Positions 36,210-45,329 of a stretch of 64,000 nucleotides of DNA are shown piece after piece. Under the pieces are notes generated by a model. The model was not told where the DNA came from. It did not search any database and worked only from the letters and a program-made list of their open reading frames with translations. A program made the position numbers and the translations under genes. The stretch lies in assembly GCF_943913045.1 (NCBI RefSeq), contig NZ_CALTVH010000004.1:62001-126000 (forward strand), read 5' to 3'. Origin of the DNA: an uncultured Ezakiella sp. (GTDB lineage Bacteria > Bacillota > Clostridia > Tissierellales > Peptoniphilaceae). Positions within the stretch are counted from its first letter, which is position 1. Each line of letters begins with the position of its first letter.

Positions 36210-37100
36210 TTATACGTCGTATTTATTTTTTCTCTTTTCGATGGTCTTGCCAAAATCTTTTGAAATTAAAAATTCAACTTCATCTCCTGTGCAGACGACG
36301 AATGGAAATTCTTCGCGATTAGATGCAGCGCCATATTCTCCGTCCTTGTTTACTGCGACAACGCTAAATTCACGCGGTGTTTTGCCCTTGGCCCTCAGCC
36401 TATCGTCAAGGCCCTTAACTGCGATCCCGCAAGCTTCCATAGGGCTTTTACCTTCACCCATTAGTCGAACAATTTCATAGGACAAGGTGCCCTTTATAAT
36501 ATCTTCGCCAACACCAGTTGCAGTTGCCCCACCAATATCTGAGTCAGCATAGAGGCCCGGCCCAACAATTGGTGAATCGCCAACTCTCCCCTTCCACTTC
36601 ATAAAGAGGCCAGAGGTTGATGTGGCTGAAACAACTCTTCCGCCACTAGCAATTACAGCACCAACTGTGTCGTGACCTTCGATTTCATTCCTGCCTTCGG
36701 CGAGCTTTTCTAGCCAGCGTTTCTTGGCAGGCTCTGTCAAAAGTTCTTCGTGCTTAAAGCCATTTTTCATGGCAAATTCATAGGCGCCTGGGCCCACTAA
36801 AAAATTATTGTAAGGTTCATCCACCAAAAGTCTGGCAACAGACACCGGTGTTTTTACATTGCGAATTGATGCAATTGATCCGTAGGACAAGGTATCCCCG
36901 TTCATAATAGCTGCGTCCAGCTCTACAATTCCATCTTGATTTGGCCAACCCGAATAGCCCACATTGTGAAAGCTGGGTTCCAGTTCAATTTGATTTATGA
37001 GGCCGCAAATTGCATCCTCCACGCTCTTGCCTTCTCTAAGCAAATCTCTGGCAATTTTAACGCCCTGAAAGGCGATCTCCCAAGTAGCAATAACTGTCAT
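36210..37100 (-). CDS. N4-(beta-N-acetylglucosaminyl)-L-asparaginase / isoaspartyl peptidase family (Ntn hydrolase)
   Basis: 296 aa self-processing hydrolase. The autocleavage site is Thr145 in GHDTVGAV, which becomes the N-terminal nucleophile of the beta chain. VVSATSTSGLFMKWKGRVGDSP and GGATATGVGEDII contain substrate-binding residues as in glycosylasparaginases. No signal peptide, so it would act in the cytosol on imported glycoasparagine or isoaspartyl peptides. Preceded by GGAGG and followed by a strong terminator; no operon partners. Confidence 0.9.
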   Translation of the reverse strand: MTVIATWEIAFQGVKIARDLLREGKSVEDAICGLINQIELEPSFHNVGYSGWPNQDGIVELDAAIMNGDTLSYGSIASIRNVKTPVSVARLLVDEPYNNFLVGPGAYEFAMKNGFKHEELLTEPAKKRWLEKLAEGRNEIEGHDTVGAVIASGGRVVSATSTSGLFMKWKGRVGDSPIVGPGLYADSDIGGATATGVGEDIIKGTLSYEIVRLMGEGKSPMEACGIAVKGLDDRLRAKGKTPREFSVVAVNKDGEYGAASNREEFPFVVCTGDEVEFLISKDFGKTIEKRKNKYDV

Positions 37101-37189
37101 AATATTCCTCCTAAATTAATTTTATAATACTACAAAATATTTATTTATGTCAAACGCTATTTTATTTTAAAAATTAAAATCTATGGCAA

Positions 37190-37223
37190 ATAAAAATGGA
37201 GACTTAATTTAATAAATCTCCAT
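37190..37223 (-). terminator. Terminator of the siderophore transport operon
   Basis: Minus-strand stem ATGGAGA / TCTCCAT (37223-37217 with 37202-37196), 14-base A/T loop, then TTTTTATT; 16 bases after the ATPase stop. Confidence 0.75.
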
Positions 37224-37238
37224 GAATTTTAAATTTTA

Positions 37239-37991
37239 TCAAAAAACCGCAACCTTGCCCTTGCTAGTTTCAATTATATCGATTGGCGTTTCGAAAATTT
37301 CCGTCAAAAGTTCCGTTTGAATAACCTGGTCTCTTGGACCAAATTTTACAATTTTTCCATCTTTCATTGCACAAACATAGTCGGAATACCTGGCAGCAAA
37401 ATTTATATCGTGAAGGACAACCACAATGGTCCTGCCAAATTCATCGGCAACCCTTCTTAAATATTGCATCATCTCCACTCCACGCGCAATGTCGAGGTTG
37501 TTTAAAGGCTCATCCAGCAATACATATTCCGTGTCTTGGGTGAGGACCATGGCAACATAAGCCCTCTGCCTTTGACCTCCGGAGAGTTCGTCTAGATATC
37601 TGTTCTCAAGTTCTGTCAGGCCTAAAAAGTCGATGTATTTTGAAATTATCTCCTCATCTTCTGCAGTCAACCTGCCCTTTGATTGGGGATATCTGCCAAA
37701 GGCAACCAATTGTCTAACTGTGAGTCGGGTTATAAAATGGTTTTCCTGCCTGAGAATGGCAAGAATTTTTGCAAGATCATTTGAGTTTGCGCTTGTGACA
37801 TCAAGGTTGCCGACATAGGCCTTGCCTTCATCCATGCCAAGTAGCCTGCCAATCATTAATAACAAGGTAGACTTGCCAGCCCCATTGGGTCCAATGAGTG
37901 ATGTGATGCCCGCTTTTGGAATTTCAATATCAACCGGCCCAATCACTACGTCTTTTGTATATGCTTTTTTTAACTTTACAGTTTTAATCAT
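37239..37991 (-). CDS. Iron-siderophore ABC transporter ATP-binding protein (FecE/YclP-like)
   Basis: 250 aa. Walker A GPNGAGKSTLLL, Q-loop LRQENHFITRL, signature LSGGQRQRAYVAMV, Walker B YVLLDEPLNNLD, H-loop VVLHDINFAARYSD. The VLRQ..F and NHF region fits ATPases of FepC/FecE type importers. The start overlaps the permease stop by one base (TAATG-like). It powers the two FecCD permeases encoded directly upstream. Confidence 0.93.
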   Translation of the reverse strand: MIKTVKLKKAYTKDVVIGPVDIEIPKAGITSLIGPNGAGKSTLLLMIGRLLGMDEGKAYVGNLDVTSANSNDLAKILAILRQENHFITRLTVRQLVAFGRYPQSKGRLTAEDEEIISKYIDFLGLTELENRYLDELSGGQRQRAYVAMVLTQDTEYVLLDEPLNNLDIARGVEMMQYLRRVADEFGRTIVVVLHDINFAARYSDYVCAMKDGKIVKFGPRDQVIQTELLTEIFETPIDIIETSKGKVAVF

Positions 37992-39016
37992 TATAAATTT
38001 CCCTTTCTAAATAAAAGTATCAGGAAGGCTAGGCCTCCGAACAATTCGATTATGATTGAAACAACGCCTTGGGCATTGAATACATGGTACATTAAAAAGT
38101 ATGATCCTGCCAAAATTAAAAAACTAAGACAAGCGGCTATGGGCAAAATGAACCTGTGGTCATAGGTTTTAATCAGTTGATAAATAATTGTAGAGACCAA
38201 GAATCCCAAAAATGTAATCGGTCCAACAAGAGCTGTCGATATGCTAACAAGTATTGATGAGAGGGCCAAGATTACTTTTGTTTGCTTGGAGTAGTCTATG
38301 CCTAAATTTGTGCAGCAATCCTTGCCCAAGGATAAAATATTTAATCGCTTGGCATTTAACATTAAAATAATTACAACGGCCAGCACAAGTGGAATTGCAA
38401 TTGGAAAGTATGAGCTATCTGCATTGTTTACTGAGCCGAAAAGTCTGGCCTGCAAGACATCAAATTCAGACGGGCTTAAAAGCCTCCTCATAAATGCAGA
38501 GATAGACCTGAGTCCTGCGCCAAAAATTACACCCACCAGAAGAAGCAGGTCTACGTTCTTGCGTTTGGAATTTAAAAGCCAGCTGTACAAGGCCGTGCTT
38601 AAAACCACCATTAACATGACTTGCAAGTAAAAGGCCCAAGGTCCCTTGAAATTGTCCAAGGCCCTTGCCCCAAGAAAAAATATGATCGATGTGTGAATGG
38701 CAGAATACATTGCCTCAAATCCCATGAGCGATGGCGTGATTAATCTGTTATTTGTTGCAGTTTGAAAGGAAATAGTCGCAAAACTTTGGCACAAGGCAAC
38801 TATGGCCATGGCAACAACAGCCACCATCCTCCTCTTTAAAACCGGCTTAAAGGATGGAGAATCAATGGGAACTGGGTTCTTATATAAAATTAATCCAGCC
38901 GCAGCCAAGATGCTAAGAATTAAAAATCCTGCAAATAAAATATAATATTTCCTTAAATCTTTTTTACACCTAAAGGCATTGACTTTTCTTGCTATTGGTT
39001 GTGTTTGTCGCATCAT
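37991..39016 (-). CDS. Iron-siderophore ABC transporter permease 2 (FecCD family, YclO-like)
   Basis: 341 aa, about nine to ten membrane segments. Family landmarks: RMVAVVAMAIVALCQSFATI near the N-terminus, LLVGVIFGAGLRSISAFMRR in the middle, LGIDYSKQTKVILALSSI and VGPITFLGFLVSTI near the C-terminus. Partner of the adjacent FecCD protein, with which it forms the heterodimeric pore. Four-base overlap with that gene. Confidence 0.92.
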   Translation of the reverse strand: MMRQTQPIARKVNAFRCKKDLRKYYILFAGFLILSILAAAGLILYKNPVPIDSPSFKPVLKRRMVAVVAMAIVALCQSFATISFQTATNNRLITPSLMGFEAMYSAIHTSIIFFLGARALDNFKGPWAFYLQVMLMVVLSTALYSWLLNSKRKNVDLLLLVGVIFGAGLRSISAFMRRLLSPSEFDVLQARLFGSVNNADSSYFPIAIPLVLAVVIILMLNAKRLNILSLGKDCCTNLGIDYSKQTKVILALSSILVSISTALVGPITFLGFLVSTIIYQLIKTYDHRFILPIAACLSFLILAGSYFLMYHVFNAQGVVSIIIELFGGLAFLILLFRKGNL

Positions 39017-40002
39017 CTCTTCTGCCCTCTTAATAACATTATTATAAATACTACTGCCCCAATGGTCCCAAGTATAAGTGAAACAGGAACTTCAAATGGC
39101 ATAATAATTGTCCGTGCAATGATATCACAAAGGGTGATTGTACCCATACCAAGCACGCAAACCCAGGGCAAATTGTGTTTCAAATTATCGCCCTTCATCA
39201 TCGAAACAAGGTTTGGCACAATGAGACCCAAAAATGGGAGATTGCCAATAACCGCTGCAACAATTCCAACAGTAAAGCTCACTGCAACAACGCCCAGCAA
39301 AACAATTTTGTGGTAATTTAAGCCAAGGCTTGTTGAAATGTCCTTGCCCAAACCTGCAATTGTAAGCTTATCAGCCAAAATATAAACAAAGGCTTTTGAA
39401 AATATAATTAAAAATAAAAGTTCGTATCTGCCCGTTTCAACTGACGCAAAGGAGCCTTGAAACCAAATCTCAATTGATTGCATCATATTAAATTGCAGGG
39501 CAACAAAGGTCGACACTGCAGAAATGATTGCGCCCAACATAATGCCCACCAGGGGAACTATGAGAGATGATTTTAACTTGATTTTTCTTAAAATGTAAAA
39601 AAATAACGATGTACCAATAAATGAAAATAACATCGCCCCTAACATTCTTGTAACAAGTGAAGGAGATGGTATTAAAATGTAAACAAATACCAAGCCAAGA
39701 CCTGCCCATTCAATTGTACCTGAGGTTGTTGGCTCGACAAACCTGTTTTGCGTTAAAATTTGCATAACAAGACCGCACATTGCCATTGATCCACCCGTAA
39801 GCATCAGAGCAAGAGTTCTCGGCACACGAGTTATCATAAACATTTCATAACCACCCTCTGCCTTTAAGTCGTAAACGCCCGTAAATAGAGACAGCACTCC
39901 AAGTCCAAGCACGACTAATAAGGCAAGGAAAAAACCCTTGTCTAAAATTTTACGGGAAGAGGGCTGATTAATACCAGCCTCTTTTTCCCTTAAAATCTTC
40001 AT
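39013..40002 (-). CDS. Iron-siderophore ABC transporter permease 1 (FecCD family, YclN-like)
   Basis: 329 aa with about nine membrane segments. Diagnostic stretches: VPRTLALMLTGGSMAMCGLV, GTIEWAGLGLVFV, SLGLNYHKIVLLGVVAVSFTVG and GNLPFLGLIVPNLVSMM. Follows the binding protein without a gap; coupling is likely. Confidence 0.93.
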   Translation of the reverse strand: MKILREKEAGINQPSSRKILDKGFFLALLVVLGLGVLSLFTGVYDLKAEGGYEMFMITRVPRTLALMLTGGSMAMCGLVMQILTQNRFVEPTTSGTIEWAGLGLVFVYILIPSPSLVTRMLGAMLFSFIGTSLFFYILRKIKLKSSLIVPLVGIMLGAIISAVSTFVALQFNMMQSIEIWFQGSFASVETGRYELLFLIIFSKAFVYILADKLTIAGLGKDISTSLGLNYHKIVLLGVVAVSFTVGIVAAVIGNLPFLGLIVPNLVSMMKGDNLKHNLPWVCVLGMGTITLCDIIARTIIMPFEVPVSLILGTIGAVVFIIMLLRGQKR

Positions 40003-41055
40003 TTACTTTAAAGCTTCTGCTATATCGTTAAATAGCTTGATATAAGTTTGGATTGATTCGTTTGTATATGTGTCAGCAGGTGCAATAATAATTTTATCAT
40101 TTACTACTGCCTTAACATTTTTCAAAGCCTCTGATCCCTTAATAACATCAAGTGCAGGAGTGCTTTCTTTGCCTGATTGAACTGCAGCATCCCTGTCAAG
40201 AACCATTATAATATCAGGATTGCTATCGGCAATTGCCTCTACTGAAACATCATCGCCCTTGTGGTCGGTTGATGCATTTTGAATTTCAAGAGCAGGAGTC
40301 CATCCAAAAATTTGATACATTGGTCCCCAAACGCGACCTGAACCTGGAGCAGCAAAACCAATCTTGCCTCCACTTACAACCACAGCCATAACCTTGTCTT
40401 CTTTATTGTAAGCAGCCTTTGCATTTTCAATAGCCTTGTCAAAATCAGCGCATAATTTTTCTGCCTCTTCGTTCTTGTCAAAAATTTTACCAAGTGTTAG
40501 GGTTGAAGTTTTTAATCCATTTGCTAAATTTTCTCCAGCCTTGCCATCCTTGTCTGTAACATTCCAATTCAAGTCCATAACAACTGCGTTTGGACAAAGT
40601 TTCTTAAGTTCATCTGTGTACTTGCCAAATCTTTGACCAACAATGATCAATTGAGGATCAGCAGCTGCAATGATTTCTAAATTTGGTTCCTTGTGGTTGC
40701 CAATGTTTGGAATTGAATCATCTTTTAGATAGCCGCTTGTTGATGACATAATGTCCTTTGGAAGAGCAGCCATTTTAATTCCCCAATCGTAAAGGGTTTC
40801 AAAAGTTCTATTGTCAAGAGCAACAACCCTTTCTGGTTTAAATGGAACTGTTAACTTTCCATTAATATCTTCGACTTCAACAGTTTCTGCTTCTGATTTT
40901 TCTTCCTTCTTTTCTTCCTTGTTCCCTTTTACTTCTTGCTTTTCTTCGACTTTTTTGTCTTCTGTTTTTGCTTCTTCTTTACTTGCATCTTTTGTGCAGC
41001 CAACAATCATCAAGGCAGCCAAAGCTAACAATAAAAATCTTAAAGTTTTTTTCAT
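40003..41055 (-). CDS. Iron-siderophore ABC transporter substrate-binding lipoprotein (YclQ/FatB-like)
   Basis: 350 aa. Signal peptide with lipobox IVGC, lipidation at Cys20, then a long lysine/glutamate tether (about 21-58) and a class III helical-backbone binding domain: PERVVALDNRTFETLYDWGI, EIIAAADPQLIIVGQR, and the PDIIMVLDRD strand of lobe two. The resemblance is to FatB/YclQ, which bind catecholate siderophores such as petrobactin; the actual ligand is unknown. Leads the four-gene operon and sits behind the DtxR-like box. Confidence 0.92.
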   Translation of the reverse strand: MKKTLRFLLLALAALMIVGCTKDASKEEAKTEDKKVEEKQEVKGNKEEKKEEKSEAETVEVEDINGKLTVPFKPERVVALDNRTFETLYDWGIKMAALPKDIMSSTSGYLKDDSIPNIGNHKEPNLEIIAAADPQLIIVGQRFGKYTDELKKLCPNAVVMDLNWNVTDKDGKAGENLANGLKTSTLTLGKIFDKNEEAEKLCADFDKAIENAKAAYNKEDKVMAVVVSGGKIGFAAPGSGRVWGPMYQIFGWTPALEIQNASTDHKGDDVSVEAIADSNPDIIMVLDRDAAVQSGKESTPALDVIKGSEALKNVKAVVNDKIIIAPADTYTNESIQTYIKLFNDIAEALK

Positions 41056-41144
41056 ATTAAATCCTCCTATAGAGTTCGCTTTTGCAAACTCATTATATTC
41101 GCGTAAAATTCAAGGCCTTGAATTAATTTAACGCTTCATTTGTT

Positions 41145-41173
41145 ATTGTAGCTTACTTTCAAAAATTAGTCAA
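41145..41173 (-). promoter_or_regulatory. Promoter of the siderophore transport operon
   Basis: Minus-strand TTGACT (41173-41168), exactly 17 bases, TACAAT (41150-41145), about 90 bases before the binding-protein start. Its -35 lies within the DtxR-like palindrome at 41166-41184. Confidence 0.75.
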
Positions 41174-41184
41174 GGCTAACTTGT
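41166..41184. promoter_or_regulatory. DtxR/IdeR-like iron box
   Basis: The 19-mer TTAGTCAAGGCTAACTTGT matches 15 positions of the IdeR/DtxR-type consensus as I remember it (TTAGGCAAGGCTAACCTAA). It covers the -35 of the siderophore operon, a natural position for iron-dependent repression. The regulator itself is not in this window. Confidence 0.55.
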
Positions 41185-41321
41185 TATTTTTTAAAAATAA
41201 TTTACCAATTGCGACTTTGATGAACAAAACGATTACAGGCAGGTAATTTTATTTACCCACATGTGTATAGTAAATGCAAATTGGGTATATAAACATAAGA
41301 AAATAAAAAATGGGGTGGATT

Positions 41322-41921
41322 ATGAGAAACGAAGAAATTTCTTACAATACAAAAAAAGCTTTGTCGCTCACTCTAAAAGAGCTGATGAAGAAAAAAGATT
41401 TAAATAAAATTACCATATCTGAGATAACCAGGATTTCAAATTACAACCGCAAGACTTTTTACTATCACTTTGAAGGTATAGATGACCTGCTCTTATGGAC
41501 TCTGGAGGACGAGGCCATGTTAAAGCTGCGTGATTTGGATAAAGACAATGATTACAAAGAGGCCATTATCTTTGCCATGGATTATATTGAAAGCAATCAA
41601 ACAGTTTTAAACTGCGCTTTTAATTCAGTGGGCAGGGAATCATTAAGAAAATTATTTTTAAAAGACTTCTATCAGATTTCCGAAGGAATTTTAAATAAAT
41701 TCTTGGCCGAACCCAAGGTAGAAGTAGATGATATCTTTAAAGATTTCTTGTGCAAGATGATTTCAGGGGCCACAGCGACAATGATAATAGATTATTTTAA
41801 TAAAAAGCAGGACTACTACAATACTGCCGATAAGGATATGGTCGCTGATTATATTATGCTAATCGCCGCCTCATCACTAAAGGCATCCATCGAAGAATAT
41901 GCAAAAACTAATCAAAATTAA
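41322..41921 (+). CDS. TetR/AcrR family transcriptional regulator
   Basis: 199 aa from ATG 41322 (GGGGTGG upstream). The N-terminal helix-turn-helix is clear: LKELMKKKDLNKITISEITR then NRKTFYYHFEGIDDLL, a pattern seen in TetR regulators of the DhaS/C-terminal type 8 group. The C-terminal 130 residues are helical ligand-binding sequence of unknown specificity. It is divergent from the siderophore operon but has its own terminator; whether it controls that operon is not shown. Confidence 0.88.
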   Translation: MRNEEISYNTKKALSLTLKELMKKKDLNKITISEITRISNYNRKTFYYHFEGIDDLLLWTLEDEAMLKLRDLDKDNDYKEAIIFAMDYIESNQTVLNCAFNSVGRESLRKLFLKDFYQISEGILNKFLAEPKVEVDDIFKDFLCKMISGATATMIIDYFNKKQDYYNTADKDMVADYIMLIAASSLKASIEEYAKTNQN

Positions 41922-41954
41922 ATTGATGGTAGACAAAGAAATTTAAAAAATCTT

Positions 41955-41983
41955 AGCCTTAAAAAATTTTAAGGCTTTTTTTA
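41955..41983 (+). terminator. Terminator of the TetR gene
   Basis: Stem AGCCTTAAAA / TTTTAAGGCT separated by two bases, ending in seven T, 34 bases after the stop. Confidence 0.82.
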
Positions 41984-42045
41984 TTGGTCTTAAGCCTTTT
42001 CTTTAAATATGACTAAAACTTAATTATTTTTATAAGCAAAATCCA

Positions 42046-42074
42046 TTTACATTTTATACATTTAGGGGTATAAT
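42046..42074 (+). promoter_or_regulatory. Promoter of nrdJ
   Basis: TTTACA (42046-42051), 17 bases, TATAAT (42069-42074). Transcription should begin near 42081, right at the NrdR-like palindrome. Confidence 0.8.
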
Positions 42075-42082
42075 GAAATTGC

Positions 42083-42100
42083 TGCACAAGATATTGTGCA
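42083..42100. promoter_or_regulatory. NrdR-like box
   Basis: Perfect inverted repeat TGCACAA-GATA-TTGTGCA immediately downstream of the nrdJ -10. The core GCACAAGATATTGTGC resembles the 16-bp NrdR box (CACAnnATnTTGTG pattern). A second box, common upstream of nrd genes, was not found. Confidence 0.6.
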
Positions 42101-42129
42101 ATTGACTAGAATATTTTTCGGAGGAAGAC

Positions 42130-44259
42130 ATGACAAATGTAATAAAAAGAGATGGCCGCAATGTGCCATTTGATGAAGGCAAGATAGAAATAGCCGTGTC
42201 CAAAGCCATGGCTGAAACTCAAAGTGGAATAAACGAAGAAGTTGCCGCCCTGGTTGCAAAAGCTGCTAAAGAAAATTTCACTGACAAGGAATCAGTAACT
42301 ATAGAAGAGATCCAAGACTTTGTTGAATTGGAACTCATGAAACACAGCCCAGAAGCTGCAAAAAAATATATCTTATATCGTGAAGAACGCACCAAGCTCC
42401 GTGAAGAAGGTTGGCAAATGTCCGACCTGCAAAAGGATATTTACAACAACAAATACCGCTATGACGGCGAAAGCTTTGAAGAATTCATCAGAAGAGTTTC
42501 CGGCGGTGACGACTTTATTGGCAAGGCCATCAAGGACAAAAAATTTATGCCAGCAGGCAGAATTCTTGCAGGCCGCGGCTTGGATAAGTTTGGCAAAAAA
42601 ATCACCCTATCCAACTGCTATGTAATGCCACAAGTTGAAGATAATATCGAATCCATTTTTGATACTGCAAAATATTTGGCCCGCACTTACAGCTACGGTG
42701 GCGGATGTGGACTCACCATTTCCAAGCTCCGTCCAAAGGGAGCCCACGTTAGAAATGCTGCCAACACAACCACAGGTGCAGTTTCCTTTATGGATTTGTT
42801 CAGCTTAACCACATCACTTATCGGTATGCGTGGCCGCCGCGGCGCCCTCATGCTAAACATGGATGTATCCCACCCAGACATTGAAGACTTTATCGACGTA
42901 AAAAACAATCTGGAAAAAGTTACATCCGCAAATATTTCTGTAAATATAAATGACGAATTTATTAAGGCTGTCAAAGAAGGCACAGATTACACCCTTCACT
43001 TCCAAGTGGAATCCACAGGCGAAGTGATTGAAAAGACCATTGACGCCCGTGCCCTCTGGCACAAGCTAGCCAAAAACAATTGGAATATGGCTGAGCCTGG
43101 CGTTTTATTCTGGGACCGCATCAACTCCTGGCACATTATGAGCGAAGACAAAAACTTCTCCTACGCAGGAGTAAACCCATGCGCTGAAGAACCGCTTCCA
43201 GCCTTTGGATCATGTAACCTATCCTCCATCAACCTAAGCGAATTTGTCAAAGACCCGTTCACAGACTATGCCCGCTTTGACTTTGAAGCCTTTGAAAAAA
43301 TGGCAGCAGCCGGAGTAATTTATCTAAACGGAATCCTGGATGAAAATACAAATCTCCACCCTCTTCCTGAACAAAGGAAAATGAGTGATGACCTCAGACA
43401 AATCGGTCTCGGTATCATGGGCCTTGCAGATATGTTCATCAAACTCGGCATCACCTACGGTAGTGAATCTTCAATCAAACTCATCCACCAAATCGGCCGG
43501 TCCCTAATCAATTCTGCTCTCAGACAATCGGCACTCCTTGCCAAAGAAGACGGCCCATTCCCAATGTACGACGCAGAAGCAGTTCTAGCCTCCCCATTCA
43601 TCCAAGCAAACGCAGATGAAGATGTGCTGGAACTTATCAAGGAACACGGACTTAGAAACTCACAACTCCTCACCATTGCACCAACAGGATCAATCTCAAC
43701 CCTGCTCGGATGCTCCAACGGAGTTGAACCAATCTTCCAAATTTCCTACACCAGAAAAACTGAATCCATCCACTCAGAAGACAGATATTACAAAGTCTAC
43801 ACAGGCATTGTCAAAGAGCTCATGGACAAGATGGAAATCTACGAAGAAGAAGACCTGCCTGATTATGTAATTACAACCTCAACCCTCAACTACAAGGACA
43901 GGATTGAAGTACAAGCAGCCTGGCAACAATATATAGACGCATCAATTTCATCAACCGTAAACGTACCAAACGAATTTACAATCGAAGATGTTGAAGGCCT
44001 CTATATGTACGCCTATGACATGGGCCTCAAGGGCGTCACAATCTATCGTGACGGCTGTGCACGCGGAGGAATCTTGATCACAGATAACAAAAAATCATCT
44101 GCTGACAAAATCCAAGAACTCCAAAAGGAAATCGACGAAATCGCAAATGCAGAGCTCAAAGAAAACCCAGACGTCTGCCCAATGTGTGGCGGCAAAATGA
44201 TCCACTCAGGCGGTTGCGCAGAATGCACCTCCTGCGGCTACTCCCCATGCTCTGTATAA
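42130..44259 (+). CDS. nrdJ: Adenosylcobalamin-dependent (class II) ribonucleotide reductase
   Basis: 709 aa, makes deoxyribonucleotides. An ATP-cone (about 1-90: VIKRDGRNVPFDEGKIEIAV) is followed by the ten-stranded barrel: SNCYVMP, GGGCGLTISKLRP, NPCAEEPLPAFGSCNLSS with the active-site Cys, and PTGSISTLLGCSNGVEP. The C-terminus has a CPMCGGKM...CAECTSCGYSPC zinc-ribbon-like tail that is usual in class II enzymes. No nrdB-type small subunit, nrdI or nrdG is adjacent, which supports class II. GGAGGA precedes the ATG; single gene with promoter, NrdR-like box and terminator. Confidence 0.9.
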   Translation: MTNVIKRDGRNVPFDEGKIEIAVSKAMAETQSGINEEVAALVAKAAKENFTDKESVTIEEIQDFVELELMKHSPEAAKKYILYREERTKLREEGWQMSDLQKDIYNNKYRYDGESFEEFIRRVSGGDDFIGKAIKDKKFMPAGRILAGRGLDKFGKKITLSNCYVMPQVEDNIESIFDTAKYLARTYSYGGGCGLTISKLRPKGAHVRNAANTTTGAVSFMDLFSLTTSLIGMRGRRGALMLNMDVSHPDIEDFIDVKNNLEKVTSANISVNINDEFIKAVKEGTDYTLHFQVESTGEVIEKTIDARALWHKLAKNNWNMAEPGVLFWDRINSWHIMSEDKNFSYAGVNPCAEEPLPAFGSCNLSSINLSEFVKDPFTDYARFDFEAFEKMAAAGVIYLNGILDENTNLHPLPEQRKMSDDLRQIGLGIMGLADMFIKLGITYGSESSIKLIHQIGRSLINSALRQSALLAKEDGPFPMYDAEAVLASPFIQANADEDVLELIKEHGLRNSQLLTIAPTGSISTLLGCSNGVEPIFQISYTRKTESIHSEDRYYKVYTGIVKELMDKMEIYEEEDLPDYVITTSTLNYKDRIEVQAAWQQYIDASISSTVNVPNEFTIEDVEGLYMYAYDMGLKGVTIYRDGCARGGILITDNKKSSADKIQELQKEIDEIANAELKENPDVCPMCGGKMIHSGGCAECTSCGYSPCSV

Positions 44260-44656
44260 AATAAAATATAAAAAGTGTTTCTCATTTTTTCCCAATATAA
44301 AACCGGCTTGCAAGACAAGCCGGTTTTTTTAAATATATTTGTAAAAAGCAAAAAGCACGAATGCTTTTTTATAAACTGAATCTTATACATATGCACTCCT
44401 CTATTATTTATCAGCAATTTCATTTTGCCAGTGACCTAAGTAAGCTAATTATCCTATCCATTTGTTGATAATAATTTATCAAAAACTCACATTAAAATTT
44501 AAGTAGCTTCCATGCATTTAATTGCAAAATCTATATTTTTTCAATCTCCTATTTAGATTTATACCTGTTTACTAATGTTTTTACTAATCTACAAATAAAA
44601 GCCAGCGGAAGGTCACTAGGTCCACCAGGAACCTATATTTTTCTTGGATAATTATT
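44260..44656. other. Intergenic region between nrdJ and the alkD-like gene
   Basis: About 400 bases of A/T-rich sequence. It contains the nrdJ terminator and a second small hairpin with T-tract near 44349-44371. A 50-codon minus-strand frame beginning after GAGGAG near 44390 reads through the terminator and is not convincing as a gene. Nothing else was recognised; no clear terminator was found for the dnaB unit. Confidence 0.6.
44300..44330 (+). terminator. Terminator of nrdJ
   Basis: Stem AAACCGGCTTG / CAAGCCGGTTT (44300-44310 with 44316-44326), five-base loop, followed by further T; 41 bases after the stop. Confidence 0.92.
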
Positions 44657-45316
44657 TTATATTTTAAAGTCTAAAATATCGCTTTTTATTTGGTCGGAAA
44701 TCCTATAACTTTCCCTGGCCTTTTGAATGGCCTTATTCTGCGTCCAAGCATCTAAAATTTTATTTTCCAAAGCCTCATAAGCCGGGTCAAAATTTTTCAC
44801 CAAGAGTTCTGCCATATACCAGGCCCTGGCCATATTTACATAATATGAATCAGATTTTATCCCAAGAATTTTTTCTAAATCGATTGGCAAAAAATTTTCC
44901 CCCTGCAAATTCATAAGGAGGATTATAGCAGTTCGCACTTCATAGTCGCCGCCTCTACTTATAAGCTCATAGGCAGTTTCCCTGGCTATGTCCGACTTAT
45001 TTTTAAAAGCCTTGGGCTTAATGACATCCGTCTGGGCCCAATTTTCCAGATATGGACTAAAGGCCAAGAGTTTTTTCTTGGCCAAATTTACGTCCTTGAT
45101 CTCGTTTATTATAAGGGCATGAATCATATTTTCTTCATGATAAAAATGGGGCAGATTTTCCAAAAAACCTAGCCCCTCATCTTTATAAATTTCTTTTGCA
45201 AGCTTCCTAAGGACTGGCATCCTAATTCCCAAAATCTTTTGTCGGCTAATATTAGGAATTAATTTTGCCGTAAAGTCTCCATAGCTTTCTTCTTTGTATA
45301 AATTTAAATCAACCAT
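44657..45316 (-). CDS. DNA alkylation repair protein (AlkD-like HEAT-repeat glycosylase)
   Basis: 219 aa from ATG 45316 (MVDLNLYKEE), just past the dnaB stop; the longer frame runs inside dnaB. All helical, HEAT-like. IPNISRQKILGIRMPVLRKLAKE near the N-terminus and the central YLENWAQTDVIKPKAF are typical of the AlkC/AlkD group, where Trp and Asp of the latter region hold the flipped lesion. Such enzymes excise bulky alkylated bases. No Shine-Dalgarno is visible before the ATG, suggesting weak or coupled translation. Confidence 0.85.
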   Translation of the reverse strand: MVDLNLYKEESYGDFTAKLIPNISRQKILGIRMPVLRKLAKEIYKDEGLGFLENLPHFYHEENMIHALIINEIKDVNLAKKKLLAFSPYLENWAQTDVIKPKAFKNKSDIARETAYELISRGGDYEVRTAIILLMNLQGENFLPIDLEKILGIKSDSYYVNMARAWYMAELLVKNFDPAYEALENKILDAWTQNKAIQKARESYRISDQIKSDILDFKI

Positions 45317-45329
45317 AATAAAATAAAAA

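Noticed and set aside
41056..41321. TetR protein as regulator of the siderophore operon
   Set aside because: Divergent position alone is weak; the clear operator in front of the importer is of DtxR type.
44238..44423. Minus-strand frame of 50-61 codons with GAGGAG before an internal ATG, downstream of nrdJ
   Set aside because: It reads through the nrdJ terminator stem and into the nrdJ end, and the peptide resembles nothing known; the terminator explains the sequence better.
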